NCBI GenBank assembly: GCA_016704305.1
Contig: JADJAL010000006.1
Location: 1 to 64,000 of the forward strand
Direction of reading: 5' to 3'
From: Haliea sp.
Lineage (GTDB): Bacteria; Pseudomonadota; Gammaproteobacteria; Pseudomonadales; Halieaceae
Length of the DNA: 64,000 bases
Below the pieces are notes generated by a model, which did no database searches, was not told the DNA's origin, and saw nothing but the letters and a program-made list of their open reading frames with translations. The translations under genes were made by a program, and so were the position numbers. Positions within the stretch are counted from its first letter, which is position 1. Each line of letters starts with the position of its first letter. Below, piece after piece: positions 9,138 to 18,443 of the stretch.

Positions 9138-10108
9138 CGTATGACGTTTGCCGCCAGATCGAGGCCGGCGAGCCAGGCATTTTCGACGCGACCACCGTAA
9201 CTCCAGTCGCCACCTAACCACAGGTTGCCGTCGGGCAGGGCGATGATGCCGGGCGGTTCCAACGCGGGATTTTGGCTGGCATACAACCAGCGATGCGCGG
9301 CGACAGGTTCGATAACCCCCTCAATTCCCAGTGCGGACTGCAGAACGTCGACAGCCTGCCCAAACCAGAAGTCCGCGGGCTGATCGAGATGGTCGCGGCT
9401 GAATTCGGCGTTGAAATGCAAAACATAACAACGGCTGCGCCCCGTCTTTGTCGCTTGATGACTGATGAAGCGCAGCCTGGGATGCTGGCAGAAAATAGCG
9501 TCCGGGCTGGTCGTTGCGTCAGTGCGCACGGCCACCGCCCAGCAAGGCTCTAGTAGCGAATCCTGCGCAGTGAGCATCCCGGGCAGTCCGCTGTTTACCA
9601 GTAGTTGCTCTGCCTGCGCCGGTGGTACGGTCAGCAGCACGGACGAAAAACCGGTATGCCTTGCCCCGGAATCATCGATCAACGTCCAGCCGGGCCCCTG
9701 TCGTTGCAGGGCGTGGATACGGCAGTTTGTTAGCACCGGTATGCCTGCCAATACAGCTTTGACCGGCGCCTGCATCGAGGGTGTACCGATATAGCGAAGT
9801 TGCTGGTCCGGGGAGCTGTCCAAAGCCGAGCGTCCCTCGTCATCGGCAAGCGAGGCGGTGTTGCAGTTCCACACTTCAACGCATCCCACTTCAAGCCATG
9901 ACTGCACCTGACGCTGGAACGTCTCACTGCGCGCGGTGAAATATTGCGCGCCCATGTCCAGGTAACCCGCGTCGGTTCTCTTGCTGCTCATGCGGCCACC
10001 GACAGAGCGACCTTTATCAAAGACGGCCACGTTATGGCCGGATCGCACCAGCTTGGCCGCGGCGGTTGCGCCGCATAAGCCCGCTCCAATGATGGCTACT
10101 GTCTTCAT
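9122..10108 (-). CDS. Renalase-like FAD-dependent NAD(P) amine-oxidase-fold protein
   Basis: 328 aa. The N-terminus is a dinucleotide-binding strand, VAIIGAGLCGATAA (GxGxxG), then GRSVGGRMSSKR and the GAQYFTAR segment characteristic of the bacterial renalase-like group. The C-terminal part has WLGGDWSYGGRVENAWLAG, the second FAD-contacting motif of this fold. Bacterial renalase-like enzymes oxidise mis-reduced NAD(P)H isomers; the exact substrate here is not certain. The gene is convergent with the small ORF at 8829 and follows the SDR at 10148 on the same strand. Confidence 0.85.
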   Translation of the reverse strand: MKTVAIIGAGLCGATAAAKLVRSGHNVAVFDKGRSVGGRMSSKRTDAGYLDMGAQYFTARSETFQRQVQSWLEVGCVEVWNCNTASLADDEGRSALDSSPDQQLRYIGTPSMQAPVKAVLAGIPVLTNCRIHALQRQGPGWTLIDDSGARHTGFSSVLLTVPPAQAEQLLVNSGLPGMLTAQDSLLEPCWAVAVRTDATTSPDAIFCQHPRLRFISHQATKTGRSRCYVLHFNAEFSRDHLDQPADFWFGQAVDVLQSALGIEGVIEPVAAHRWLYASQNPALEPPGIIALPDGNLWLGGDWSYGGRVENAWLAGLDLAANVIRYGNR

Positions 10109-10147
10109 GCTGGTCTCTCACCTGCTATTGATCGGATTTCCATGCAA

Positions 10148-11017
10148 TCAATCCAGCCGGGCGCCACCGTCGACATTGATGGTCTGGCCTGTCACATAAC
10201 TGGCGTCCGCTGAGCACACGAACGAGACAACGGCAGCCAGCTCCGAGACCTTGCCCTGGCGACCCATGGGAATAAAGTTCTCCAGTTGTTCCTTGAACGA
10301 ACCTTCCGGAAGGTCGTACTTCTGCGTGGCCCTGGCAATCGTGCCGTCCATCATGTCGGTGTCGTGGGAGCCGGGACTCACGCAGTTCACCCGAATGCCG
10401 GTCTTCGCGAGTTCCAGCGCCAACTGCTGCGTCATCCCGACCACACCGAACTTTGACGCGCAGTACGCCCCGTAATCCTGCAGTCCTACCCGGCCGGCCA
10501 GGGAGGCGATCATCACGATCGCGCCGCCGTTGCCGCAATCGCGCATGAAGCGGCCACCGTATTTGGTCACCAGGAACACGCCGTTGATGTTGACGTCGAT
10601 GGTCTCGTACCAGACATCTTCCTCGGTATCCAGGATAGGCGATGATCCTGCGCTGCTCGGGACGCCGGCATTGTTGACGATGATGTCCAGCCGTCCGAAC
10701 GCCGCTCGCACCGCGTCAATCATCGCCACGACCTGTTCTTTCTTCGTGACATCGCAGTCCAGCGCGAGCGCCCTGCGTCCTTTTGCGCGGATTTCCTCGG
10801 CGAGTGATGGGACTCCCTGCCAACCCATTGCCTGCTCATGTGGAGGGAAGGATGACGGTGCGCGCGGTCGGCCACACACGACAATGTCGGCCCCATCATC
10901 TGCCAGTCGCAGTGCGATCGCCCGCCCAATGCCCCGGTAACGGGCGGCTCCCGTGATCAATGCGACCTTCCCGTTGAGTCCCGTTGCGTTTCCCATGATC
11001 TTTGGCTCCTGTGGCAT
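10148..11017 (-). CDS. SDR family oxidoreductase with an insertion after the second strand
   Basis: 289 aa. The cofactor motif is GAARYRGIG, a variant with extra residues in the glycine loop. After VVCGRPRAP there is an insertion of about 15 residues (SSFPPHEQAMGW), then EEIRAKGRRALALDCDVT. NNAG, a catalytic serine in MIASLAGRVG and YCASK follow. TGQTINVDGGARLD closes the protein. Such insertions occur in SDR groups with unusual cofactors or substrates, but nothing nearby identifies one. The gene lies 39 bases upstream of the renalase-like gene and is probably co-transcribed. Confidence 0.85.
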   Translation of the reverse strand: MPQEPKIMGNATGLNGKVALITGAARYRGIGRAIALRLADDGADIVVCGRPRAPSSFPPHEQAMGWQGVPSLAEEIRAKGRRALALDCDVTKKEQVVAMIDAVRAAFGRLDIIVNNAGVPSSAGSSPILDTEEDVWYETIDVNINGVFLVTKYGGRFMRDCGNGGAIVMIASLAGRVGLQDYGAYCASKFGVVGMTQQLALELAKTGIRVNCVSPGSHDTDMMDGTIARATQKYDLPEGSFKEQLENFIPMGRQGKVSELAAVVSFVCSADASYVTGQTINVDGGARLD

Positions 11018-11135
11018 TGTTTTTTATTCAGGTTGCGGCGGGGAATAAGCTTACGTCTTTACCGCATGAGCGGGAACTGAATCTGTTTGTGGTCTCGCTG
11101 CGTATACCTAACGAATCAAACAAGGATGCAAGCGC

Positions 11136-11312
11136 ATGAAAGTAGTGACACAAGGCAAGCCGGACGCAGATGCTCCCACGGACGCAGGCGCTATGCGTGT
11201 GCGGTTGCCCTGCCGCGGCTGTAGCAGCGATTGCAAGCATTATGCAATCTGCGATGGGCGGCCGTGGAGAACCTTGACACCCGAAAACACGGGTGGAAGC
11301 GCGCCCTGCTAA
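11136..11312 (+). CDS. Small cysteine-rich protein
   Basis: 58 aa, too short for usual ORF thresholds. AAGGA lies 9 bases before the ATG. The N-terminal half is plain (MKVVTQGKPDADAPTD). The core is PCRGCSSDCKHYAICDG followed by RPWR, four cysteines in the pattern CxxCxxxCxxxxxC, suited to bind zinc or an iron-sulfur cluster; a fifth Cys is the last residue. The rest of 11018-11318 shows no other coding signal. No family name is assigned. The regular Cys pattern and ribosome site are why it is called. Confidence 0.55.
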   Translation: MKVVTQGKPDADAPTDAGAMRVRLPCRGCSSDCKHYAICDGRPWRTLTPENTGGSAPC

Positions 11313-11318
11313 CGTGCG

Positions 11319-11753
11319 TCAGTCTTTGGATGGGCCAAGAATCGCAAAGGCCCAGCCTGCTTGCGACATTGTGGACAATAGTTTTACCAGTTTGCGCATC
11401 ACAGGTGTAAGACGCTGTGATGGTTGCATCGCAGTGCCGGGCGCGATAACGATAGCCTTCGATTCACGGGGCTTTCCGCCCACGTAATAGCGGATCTTCG
11501 GTTGTTTCAGCAGGTTTTTCACCCAGAAAGAGCGATCGCCTCGCGCCGTGCTGACGATGCGGTAGCGTCCGAGGCAAATGCTCCAGAGTGGCGTGCGACG
11601 TGTCGCGCCACTTTTGAAGCCGACGGTCTCGAGGACAATCAGGCTGGCGGGTGTGAGTGATGACGACCCGATACCTCTGCGCACCGCAGGTTCCACAACT
11701 GCGTTGAGCGCGCGAAACACACTTTGTTCAATGTTGGCGAAACGTGAGGCCAT
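11319..11753 (-). CDS. Nitroreductase family deazaflavin-type protein (DUF385/Ddn-like)
   Basis: 144 aa from the ATG at 11753, which has GGAG 6 bases upstream; an ATG at 11765 is less well placed. It shows the split-barrel DUF385 pattern: LETVGFKSGATRRTPLW, then RSFWVKNLLKQPKIRYYVGGK. In actinobacteria this family uses coenzyme F420 (for example Ddn); in proteobacteria the cofactor is generally untested. It starts divergently from the SDR at 11873 and its 3' end abuts the small Cys-rich gene. Confidence 0.75.
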   Translation of the reverse strand: MASRFANIEQSVFRALNAVVEPAVRRGIGSSSLTPASLIVLETVGFKSGATRRTPLWSICLGRYRIVSTARGDRSFWVKNLLKQPKIRYYVGGKPRESKAIVIAPGTAMQPSQRLTPVMRKLVKLLSTMSQAGWAFAILGPSKD

Positions 11754-11872
11754 TATAATCTCCATACTGCCCGGGGAACGCCCTGGGATTCTTGCGATGT
11801 ACGGGTAATACGAGCAGACGCGCTTTGCGGATCAGGGGTTGAACCAATTCTCCCTGCCCGACGTAAGCCTGT

Positions 11873-12649
11873 ATGGACAAACAAAACGGGGCGTGCGCCT
11901 TGAAAGGCATTGTGACAAATACAGACGCTGCGCTGGTGGTGGGCGCCTCCGGCGGCATCGGCTCAGCAGTGCTGCAGTGCTACCTGCAGGACACCCGCTT
12001 CGCGCACGTGATCGCCGTGAGTCGTGGCCCGTGTCCTGGCGATTTTTCGCGCCATCACGAGCGCCTGCACTGGCTGCGCAGTGACTACAGTGAAGCGTCG
12101 ATCGCATCCATCACCCACGCCCTCGCCGGGAAGGGAATCGCGCTGCGCAGTATCGTGATCAGTAACGGCATCCTGCACAACGGGGATTTGCAACCGGAAA
12201 AAGCACTGGAAAAGGTGAGCGGCGATGCGATGGCAACGGTGTTCGCCGCCAATGTGATCGTGCCCGCGCTCTGGGTCAGTCATCTGGCGCGCCTGTTACA
12301 GCGCTCTGCGCGCTGCAATATCGCTGTGCTGAGCGCTCGCGTCGGCAGTATCAGCGATAATCGCCTCGGAGGGTGGTACAGCTACCGCACCGCCAAGGCG
12401 GCGCTCAATATGTTTTTGCAGACTGCGGCCATTGAGTATGCGCGGCGCGCACCGGGCGTGAAGCTGGTGGCGTTCCATCCAGGCACCACCGATACCGCAC
12501 TGTCCAGGCCTTTCCAAAAGGGTGTTGCAGAGGGCAAGCTGTTTGCCCCTGCGTTTGTAGCGCAACGATTCCTCTGCCTGCTGCAAGGGCTCGAACCCGA
12601 CGGGAAATTGTCGTTCCTGGATTGGGACGGGAAGACGGTGCCCTGGTAA
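11873..12649 (+). CDS. SDR family protein, C-factor (CsgA)-like group
   Basis: 258 aa. VVGASGGIGSA replaces the classical TGxxxGIG. The catalytic segment is VLSARVGSISDNRLGGWYSYRTAKAAL (Ser, then Tyr and Lys as YSYRTAK), followed by VAFHPGTTDTALSRPF. This fits the short C-factor-like SDRs common in marine gammaproteobacteria. The role is unknown. It converges on the acyl-CoA dehydrogenase at 12664. Confidence 0.82.
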   Translation: MDKQNGACALKGIVTNTDAALVVGASGGIGSAVLQCYLQDTRFAHVIAVSRGPCPGDFSRHHERLHWLRSDYSEASIASITHALAGKGIALRSIVISNGILHNGDLQPEKALEKVSGDAMATVFAANVIVPALWVSHLARLLQRSARCNIAVLSARVGSISDNRLGGWYSYRTAKAALNMFLQTAAIEYARRAPGVKLVAFHPGTTDTALSRPFQKGVAEGKLFAPAFVAQRFLCLLQGLEPDGKLSFLDWDGKTVPW

Positions 12650-12663
12650 CTGTGCGCGGGAGA

Positions 12664-13812
12664 TTATGCAGGCGCGACGATGGCCGCTCGCTGTTTGAAT
12701 GCTGCAGCGATCGCATCCCCCAGCGCCGTCAGGTAGCTGTTGCCGCCGCCCAGCGTCAACTCCAGTTGTTTCGCCCACAGGCAGAAGCGGAACAACGGGT
12801 AGTCGCGGTCGACCCCGATCCCGCCGTGCAGGTGTTGCGACGACTGGCTCACCCGATGCGCGACATCGCTCGCCCAGATCTTGGCGATCAGCACTGCTTC
12901 GGCGGCATCAGCACGCGCGCGCGGCAGCGACGCCGCCTGTTGGCAGGCGAGGCGCAGGTTCTGCACGTCGATATACGCGTCGGCCGCGCGGTGGGATACC
13001 GCCTGGAACGTGGCGATAGGCCGGCCGAACTGCTCCCTTTGCGCGGTGTAGGCGGCGGTCATTTTCAACATGGTGTCGGTAACGCCGAGTGTCATCACGC
13101 TGTTAGCCACCAGAGTATGTTGCAGCATCGACTGCACAGCACACTGCGCATTGGCGCCGCGCGCGATGATGTCGTCATCGGTAATGCTGGCGCCATCGAA
13201 TACCAGCGAAAACTGTGGTTCACCGGTGGTGACGTGTTGAGGGACGATTTTCACATGGGGTGCCGTGGGATTAATCGCAAGTAGCACCAACTCATCCTCG
13301 ATGCATGCAGACAACAGCACAGCGCTGGCCCGGTCGGCGCACACCACCATGTGCTTGTGGCCATGGAGTTTCCATCCGCCGCCCGCCGATTCCAGGCGCG
13401 TCGCCGGGCTGCAGGGGTTGTCGCGGCCCGGTTCTGTCAGGGAGGCGGTGAGAAGGAGCTCGCCACGTACAAGGCCAGGCAGCCAGCGTTCACACTGCTG
13501 CGCCGTTGCGAACTGCTGCAAGGTGAGTGCCGCACTCGCCAGCACCGGAACAACCGGCACGGCTGCCACGGTCTTTCCGACCTCCTCGATCAGCAGGCAC
13601 AGGGTCTCGAAATCAAATCCCATGCCGCCCCAGGCCTCGTCGATCGCGACACCCAGTAGCCCCGCCTCGGCGAGCTGCAACCAGAGCGCCTCGTCAAAGC
13701 GGTCCGCTCCCGCCTCGATCGCCTTGAGTCGATCAACGGTCACCTCGCGGGCGAGGATTTTGGCGGCCAGTTGCTGTACGTCCCGTTGCTCTTCCGATAA
13801 TGAAAAATCCAT
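12664..13812 (-). CDS. Acyl-CoA dehydrogenase, probable beta-like partner
   Basis: 382 aa. The N-terminus MDFSLSEEQRDVQQLA and the WGGMGF loop are typical of the family. In the C-terminal domain are REQFGRPIATFQAVSHR and QHLHGGIGVDRDYPLF (FAD contacts). The usual catalytic glutamate position is not evident. It lies 28 bases after another acyl-CoA dehydrogenase gene on the same strand. Pairs of this kind form alpha2-beta2 dehydrogenases in steroid side-chain degradation in actinobacteria; a similar two-subunit enzyme is inferred here. Confidence 0.88.
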   Translation of the reverse strand: MDFSLSEEQRDVQQLAAKILAREVTVDRLKAIEAGADRFDEALWLQLAEAGLLGVAIDEAWGGMGFDFETLCLLIEEVGKTVAAVPVVPVLASAALTLQQFATAQQCERWLPGLVRGELLLTASLTEPGRDNPCSPATRLESAGGGWKLHGHKHMVVCADRASAVLLSACIEDELVLLAINPTAPHVKIVPQHVTTGEPQFSLVFDGASITDDDIIARGANAQCAVQSMLQHTLVANSVMTLGVTDTMLKMTAAYTAQREQFGRPIATFQAVSHRAADAYIDVQNLRLACQQAASLPRARADAAEAVLIAKIWASDVAHRVSQSSQHLHGGIGVDRDYPLFRFCLWAKQLELTLGGGNSYLTALGDAIAAAFKQRAAIVAPA

Positions 13813-13840
13813 GCACCCTCTCCTTTAAAAAAATGCGGTA

Positions 13841-15034
13841 TCAACGATAGCGCGGCATCAGCAAACCGGCCGCCGCCACGATGTCACGCTGCACCTCGTT
13901 GGTGCCGCCGCCAAACGTCAACACCGAACCGGAGCGATAGCGATGCTCCAGTACGCCCTGTAGTACGGCACCTTCTGAATCGTGGCGCAGCGCGCCGGCC
14001 TGTCCGACGATCTCCAGCAACAGGCGCCAGGCCTCGACAAAGAACTCCGAGCCGTAGATTTTCGCGGCTGACGCCTGCGCCATGTCCAGGCTGGAATGAC
14101 TCATGCTCCAGGCCTGCTTGAAGCAGACCAGGCGCAAAATCTCCAGGCCGGACTTGACCCTGGCAAGGTTGGTGCGCACCCAGGGCAGGTCAATGACCTT
14201 AACGGGGCTGCTGCCGGCGCTGCCGCCGGCGTCGGTTTGCGCGGCCCACGTCGCCACGCGCTCATACAACAGTTCGCACGGACCGTGGTTGACCAGGCTG
14301 AGGCGCTCGCGGTTCAGCTGCTCGGTGATCATGCGCCAGCCCTGGTTGAGCGGCCCCACCTGCCATTTGTCTTCCAACTCGATGTTTTCGTAATAGGTGG
14401 CATTGGTGCGAACGCCCAGCGTGTTGATCGGGGTAAAACTGAATCCCGGTGAGGAGGTAGGGACCAGGAACATGGAAATACCGTGGTGCTTCTTGGCCGC
14501 GTGCGGGTCCGTGCGAGCGGCCAGCCACACGTAATCGGCCACGTTGCCATAGCTGGTCCAGATCTTCTGGCCGTTGATCAACCACTTGTCGCCGCTGCGC
14601 TCGGCGCGCGTCGTGAGTGACGCGAGGTCCGTGCCCGCCGCGGGTTCCGAGTAGCCAATGGCGATGATGCATTCCCCGCGCAGGATCGGATCGACCACGC
14701 TGTGGCGAATCTCCTCGCTGGCCACCTCCGCGAGTACCGGGCCGACGCCGTCGGTGGTGAGAAAGGGGTAGGGGAAGCCGGCGCGGATCACCTCGTCGCA
14801 AAATATGTACTGCTCGATGGGTCCTGCGTCCTGCCCGCCGTATTCTCGCGGCCAACTGCGCACGACCCAGCCATCTGCGCCCATCTGCTTCAGCGCCTTG
14901 CGGTGCTCCGGGCCGCCACCCTCGCGCTGCTCGCCCTGCAACTCCGCAAGCAAAGCGGGCGTCATCAGCCTCGCCATATAGTCGCGAATGTCATCGCGCA
15001 GGGCCAACTGCTCAGGTGTCAGGGTGATGTTCAT
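13841..15034 (-). CDS. Acyl-CoA dehydrogenase, probable alpha-like partner
   Basis: 397 aa. It has WPREYGGQDAG, the IGYSEPAAGTDLASL FAD/substrate loop, KIWTSYGNVADY and the C-terminal FGGGTNEVQRDIVA segment. These are features of the long-chain or polycyclic acyl-CoA dehydrogenases that pair with a second subunit. It is upstream of the 12664 gene in the same operon and divergent from the FAD-binding dehydrogenase at 15211, with about 176 bases between them for both promoters. It oxidises an acyl-CoA to the enoyl-CoA; the chain type is not known. Confidence 0.9.
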   Translation of the reverse strand: MNITLTPEQLALRDDIRDYMARLMTPALLAELQGEQREGGGPEHRKALKQMGADGWVVRSWPREYGGQDAGPIEQYIFCDEVIRAGFPYPFLTTDGVGPVLAEVASEEIRHSVVDPILRGECIIAIGYSEPAAGTDLASLTTRAERSGDKWLINGQKIWTSYGNVADYVWLAARTDPHAAKKHHGISMFLVPTSSPGFSFTPINTLGVRTNATYYENIELEDKWQVGPLNQGWRMITEQLNRERLSLVNHGPCELLYERVATWAAQTDAGGSAGSSPVKVIDLPWVRTNLARVKSGLEILRLVCFKQAWSMSHSSLDMAQASAAKIYGSEFFVEAWRLLLEIVGQAGALRHDSEGAVLQGVLEHRYRSGSVLTFGGGTNEVQRDIVAAAGLLMPRYR

Positions 15035-15210
15035 TGCTATCTCCGGAATGGGTCGCTCTCTGCCTGTCCGTGATGCTTACGCACGCCGGGCAGGATTGGA
15101 TGCGCGCCAGCGCGAGGAATTCTTGATTTCGAACAGTATTTGGATCGCGGCAACTGTATAAGCTGGTGCCGCTGGGATGCATCGCATCTCGACGCTGGGG
15201 AAGTTTTGGC

Positions 15211-16914
15211 ATGTTCACTCGTTTGATAGCTGCCTGTCGACAACTTGCTTCGGGTGAGGCCCAGGTTTATCCATCCAGGCATATGACTGCTGCTGACGTG
15301 GCCCGACAGCGCTGGGACTACCAGGTCGACGTCGCCGTGATTGGCTTCGGGGGAGCCGGCGCAGCAGCAGCCATTGAGGCGCGGGATAACGGTGCGGATG
15401 TGTTGGTGGCAGACCGCTTTTGCGGGGGCGGCTCAACGCGGATCAGTGGCGGCATTTACTACGCCGGTGGGGGTACTGATATCCAGCGGCGGGCCGGTGT
15501 GGAGGATTCTCCCGAGAACATGTACCGCTATTTGCAGCAGGAAGTCCGCGATGCGGTCAGCGAGCAAACGCTGCGTGAATTCTGCGAGCAGAGTCCGGAA
15601 AATTTCGACTGGCTGGTAGCGCAGGGCGTCCCCTTCGAGGCAAGCCAGTGTCCGTTCAAAACGTCCTATCCGTCGAACCGTTACTACTTTTACTACTCAG
15701 GCAATGAATCATTCCCTCCCTATTCCGAGCACGCCAAACCCGCAGCGAGAGGGCATCGAGCGCATGGCAAAGGCGTGTCCGGGGCAGCACTCTTCACGCC
15801 GCTGCGCGAGAGTGCGTTGCGCAAGGGCGTCCGAATACTGGAGCAGCACAAGGCCGTGCGACTGCTCACCGACGAGGCCGGCAAGGTGATCGGCGTCGAA
15901 TTGCAAGCCATGCAGCCGGGCTCCGTCAGCGGCTGGCTGCACCGGCAGTTGAGTGCGTTGATGGTGTTCCTGCGCTACGTCACTATCTTCACGCCCTTCG
16001 TAAACTATGGCATGCGCGGGATTATTGAAGCGCTGGAGAATCGCTTCTCGGTATCAACCTCGGTATTCGCGCGCCGGGCAGTCGTCATCAGCAGTGGCGG
16101 CTTCTACTTCAACCGCAACATGGTCAGGCGCTATGCGCCCGAATATCTGTCGGGCGTGCCGCTGGGTACCATCGCCGACAACGGCAGCGGCATACAACTG
16201 GGCGAAAGCGTTGGCGGCCAGACGGCCCTGATGGGCAACATCTCCGCCTGGCGCTTTATCAATCCTCCCGAAGCCTTTGCGCGCGGTGTCCTGGTCGATC
16301 AAAAAGGTGAGCGCATCTGCAATGAAATGTTGTACGGCGCGCAGTTGTCCGAGCGCATCATGCAGCAGGCCGCGGGCAAGGCATGGCTGATCATCGACAG
16401 CGCCCTGTTCAGGCAGGCGCATCGGGAACTGGGCCCCGGCCGTGCGATGTGGTTTCAGTCTGTCTCCGCGCTCATGTTCCTGTATCTCGCGCGTTCGCGC
16501 GCGGCCAGCCTGAAGCAACTGGCTGGCAAGCTGCACATACCGGCTGAGGCACTGGCGCGGACGGTTGCAGATTACAACAAGTTGGCCGTGCAAGGCGCCG
16601 TGGATACGATGGGCAAGCCCGCGGAGTATTGCACGGCCCTCGGGGAAGGCCCTTACTATGCGCTCGATTGTTCGGCCGACTCGCTGATGCTGTGCCCCGC
16701 GTTGAGCCTCGGCGGACTGAAGGTTGAGGAAGCCAGTGGGCAGGTGCTTGCTGCTGCTAACATGCCTGTCGGTGGTTTGTATGCTGCCGGGCGCAGCGCG
16801 GTGGGCGTCGCCTCGCGCTCCTATGTCAGCGGCTTATCCATAGCGGACTGTATATTTTCTGGTCGCAGGGCAGGGCGCCATGCCGCGCTTGGCAGCAGGG
16901 ACGAATCAGTATGA
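15211..16914 (+). CDS. FAD-binding dehydrogenase, 3-ketosteroid-delta1-dehydrogenase / fumarate-reductase fold
   Basis: 567 aa from the ATG at 15211, preceded by GGGGAAG; a GTG at 15166 and an ATG at 15283 are alternatives. VAVIGFGGAGAAAAIEA (GxGxxG, about residue 50) is the FAD-binding strand. STRISGGIYYAGGG and C-terminal GGLYAAGRSAVGVASRSYVSGLS complete the FAD_binding_2 signature. Similar proteins oxidise 3-ketosteroids or reduce enoates. Its stop overlaps the start of the next gene by 4 bases (ATGA), so the two are translationally coupled. The steroid link is inference from the fold. Confidence 0.82.
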   Translation: MFTRLIAACRQLASGEAQVYPSRHMTAADVARQRWDYQVDVAVIGFGGAGAAAAIEARDNGADVLVADRFCGGGSTRISGGIYYAGGGTDIQRRAGVEDSPENMYRYLQQEVRDAVSEQTLREFCEQSPENFDWLVAQGVPFEASQCPFKTSYPSNRYYFYYSGNESFPPYSEHAKPAARGHRAHGKGVSGAALFTPLRESALRKGVRILEQHKAVRLLTDEAGKVIGVELQAMQPGSVSGWLHRQLSALMVFLRYVTIFTPFVNYGMRGIIEALENRFSVSTSVFARRAVVISSGGFYFNRNMVRRYAPEYLSGVPLGTIADNGSGIQLGESVGGQTALMGNISAWRFINPPEAFARGVLVDQKGERICNEMLYGAQLSERIMQQAAGKAWLIIDSALFRQAHRELGPGRAMWFQSVSALMFLYLARSRAASLKQLAGKLHIPAEALARTVADYNKLAVQGAVDTMGKPAEYCTALGEGPYYALDCSADSLMLCPALSLGGLKVEEASGQVLAAANMPVGGLYAAGRSAVGVASRSYVSGLSIADCIFSGRRAGRHAALGSRDESV

Positions 16915-18440
16915 AGAAAAAGACCGTTTTCATCACCGGCACCACCGGTTCGATGGGCAGCGCAGGACTCAAAATTCTGCTCGAACGAAGAGACCGGTTT
17001 AATATCGTCACCCTGGTTCGGCCCTCGGAAAAGAACAGGAAAATAATGCGCCCGTATGCCACCGAGACGGGGCTGAGGATCGTGTGGGGCGACCTGACGA
17101 ATTACGAGGATGTACTGGCGTGCGTGACCGGCGCGGACATCGTCCTGCATCCTGCCGCGATGATCGCACCGGAAGCGGACCACGACCCGGTGCTTGCGCG
17201 AAAAATCAACGTCGGTTCCATCGAAAACATCGTGCGTGCGATCAAGGCCCAGCCGGACCCCGACAGTATCAAGCTGGTCAACATTGGCTCAGTCGCGATG
17301 ACCGGTGATCGCCTCTATCCCATCCACGTGGGGCGCACCGGCGATCCGTTCAAGCCCAGCATCTATGACGCCTACGCCTGCAGCAAAATCGATGCGGAGC
17401 GCGTGGTGGCGGAGTCGCAGTTGAAATACTGGGTCAGCCTGCGCCAGACATTCGTGGCGATACCGGATACGTTGGCGCTGATGGACCCGATTATGTTTCA
17501 CCAGCCACTCGATACCTGCATCGAGTTGTGCACGCAGCACGATGCCGGCCTGTTGCTGGCCAATGCCTGTGAAGATTCCGTGCCCGAGGAATTCTGGCGT
17601 CGCTTTTACAATATCGGCGGTGGACCCAATGCGCGGCTGACGTTCCTTGCATTGATGGAGCGCGTCTACGGCGCGCTGGGCCTGGGCGCGCCCGCCATGT
17701 TGACGGACAGGAACTGGTTTGCCCTTAGGAACTTTCACTGCCACTGGTTTGAAGACTCCGGCACCTTGAATGAGTACCTGCACTTCCAGACGATGGGCGT
17801 GGATGACTATGTGGCGTCGGTGTTGGATGGCTCGCCCTGGTTTGTCACGCTTGCGAACAAACCTGTCATGCGTACGATCATGCAGCTGCGGCCGGTGCAA
17901 AGGCTGATACGCAAATTCCTGATGCAGCCGTTGGCGTTTGCGTCCCGCGACTCGACGATGTACTGGGTGCGAAACAACCTGCCCGATCGCATCTCGGCTT
18001 TTTTCAAGGACAAGCAGTCGTGGCAGGCGATACCAACCACGTGGGATGACATCCGGCGACCGAGTTACCAGCACTACCGGCGCCTGGATCACGGTTACGA
18101 TGAGTCATTGCCCGAAAGCGAACTCAACTGGCCGCAACTGCAAAAGGCCGCGCGCTTCAGGGGCGGGCAATGCATGGCTGCGTCGATGCAGGTAGGGGAT
18201 TTGTTTGCGCCGCTGGACTGGCAGTGCTGGCGCGGACATGCATTTAGCATGAGCCCGAACGCCGTATTGAAAGGCGGGCATTGGTGCCCGCACTGCGCGC
18301 CGTCGATACATGGCTGGGATTATGACCAGGAAGCCATGTACAATCCTTTCTTCGCGCAGGTCTGGTATCCGAACCATGATGTGACGGAAGCGCACTATTA
18401 TCCGCCCGATTGCTATCTGGATGTGGTCGAGGCGCAGTGA
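16911..18440 (+). CDS. NAD-dependent epimerase/dehydratase family protein with a zinc-ribbon-like tail
   Basis: 509 aa, much longer than a simple extended SDR. Residues 1-300 carry VFITGTTGSMG (GxxGxxG), HPAAMIAPE and YDAYACSK (catalytic Tyr/Lys). About 150 further residues are unlike standard epimerases. Near the C-terminus is CWRGHAFSMSPNAVLKGGHW followed by CPHC: a C-x2-GH...WCPxC pattern resembling the zinc-ribbon repeats that follow nuclease-like domains. The gene overlaps the flavoprotein gene by 4 bases, so both probably act in one pathway. The substrate is unknown. Confidence 0.8.
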   Translation: MKKKTVFITGTTGSMGSAGLKILLERRDRFNIVTLVRPSEKNRKIMRPYATETGLRIVWGDLTNYEDVLACVTGADIVLHPAAMIAPEADHDPVLARKINVGSIENIVRAIKAQPDPDSIKLVNIGSVAMTGDRLYPIHVGRTGDPFKPSIYDAYACSKIDAERVVAESQLKYWVSLRQTFVAIPDTLALMDPIMFHQPLDTCIELCTQHDAGLLLANACEDSVPEEFWRRFYNIGGGPNARLTFLALMERVYGALGLGAPAMLTDRNWFALRNFHCHWFEDSGTLNEYLHFQTMGVDDYVASVLDGSPWFVTLANKPVMRTIMQLRPVQRLIRKFLMQPLAFASRDSTMYWVRNNLPDRISAFFKDKQSWQAIPTTWDDIRRPSYQHYRRLDHGYDESLPESELNWPQLQKAARFRGGQCMAASMQVGDLFAPLDWQCWRGHAFSMSPNAVLKGGHWCPHCAPSIHGWDYDQEAMYNPFFAQVWYPNHDVTEAHYYPPDCYLDVVEAQ

Positions 18441-18443
18441 CGA

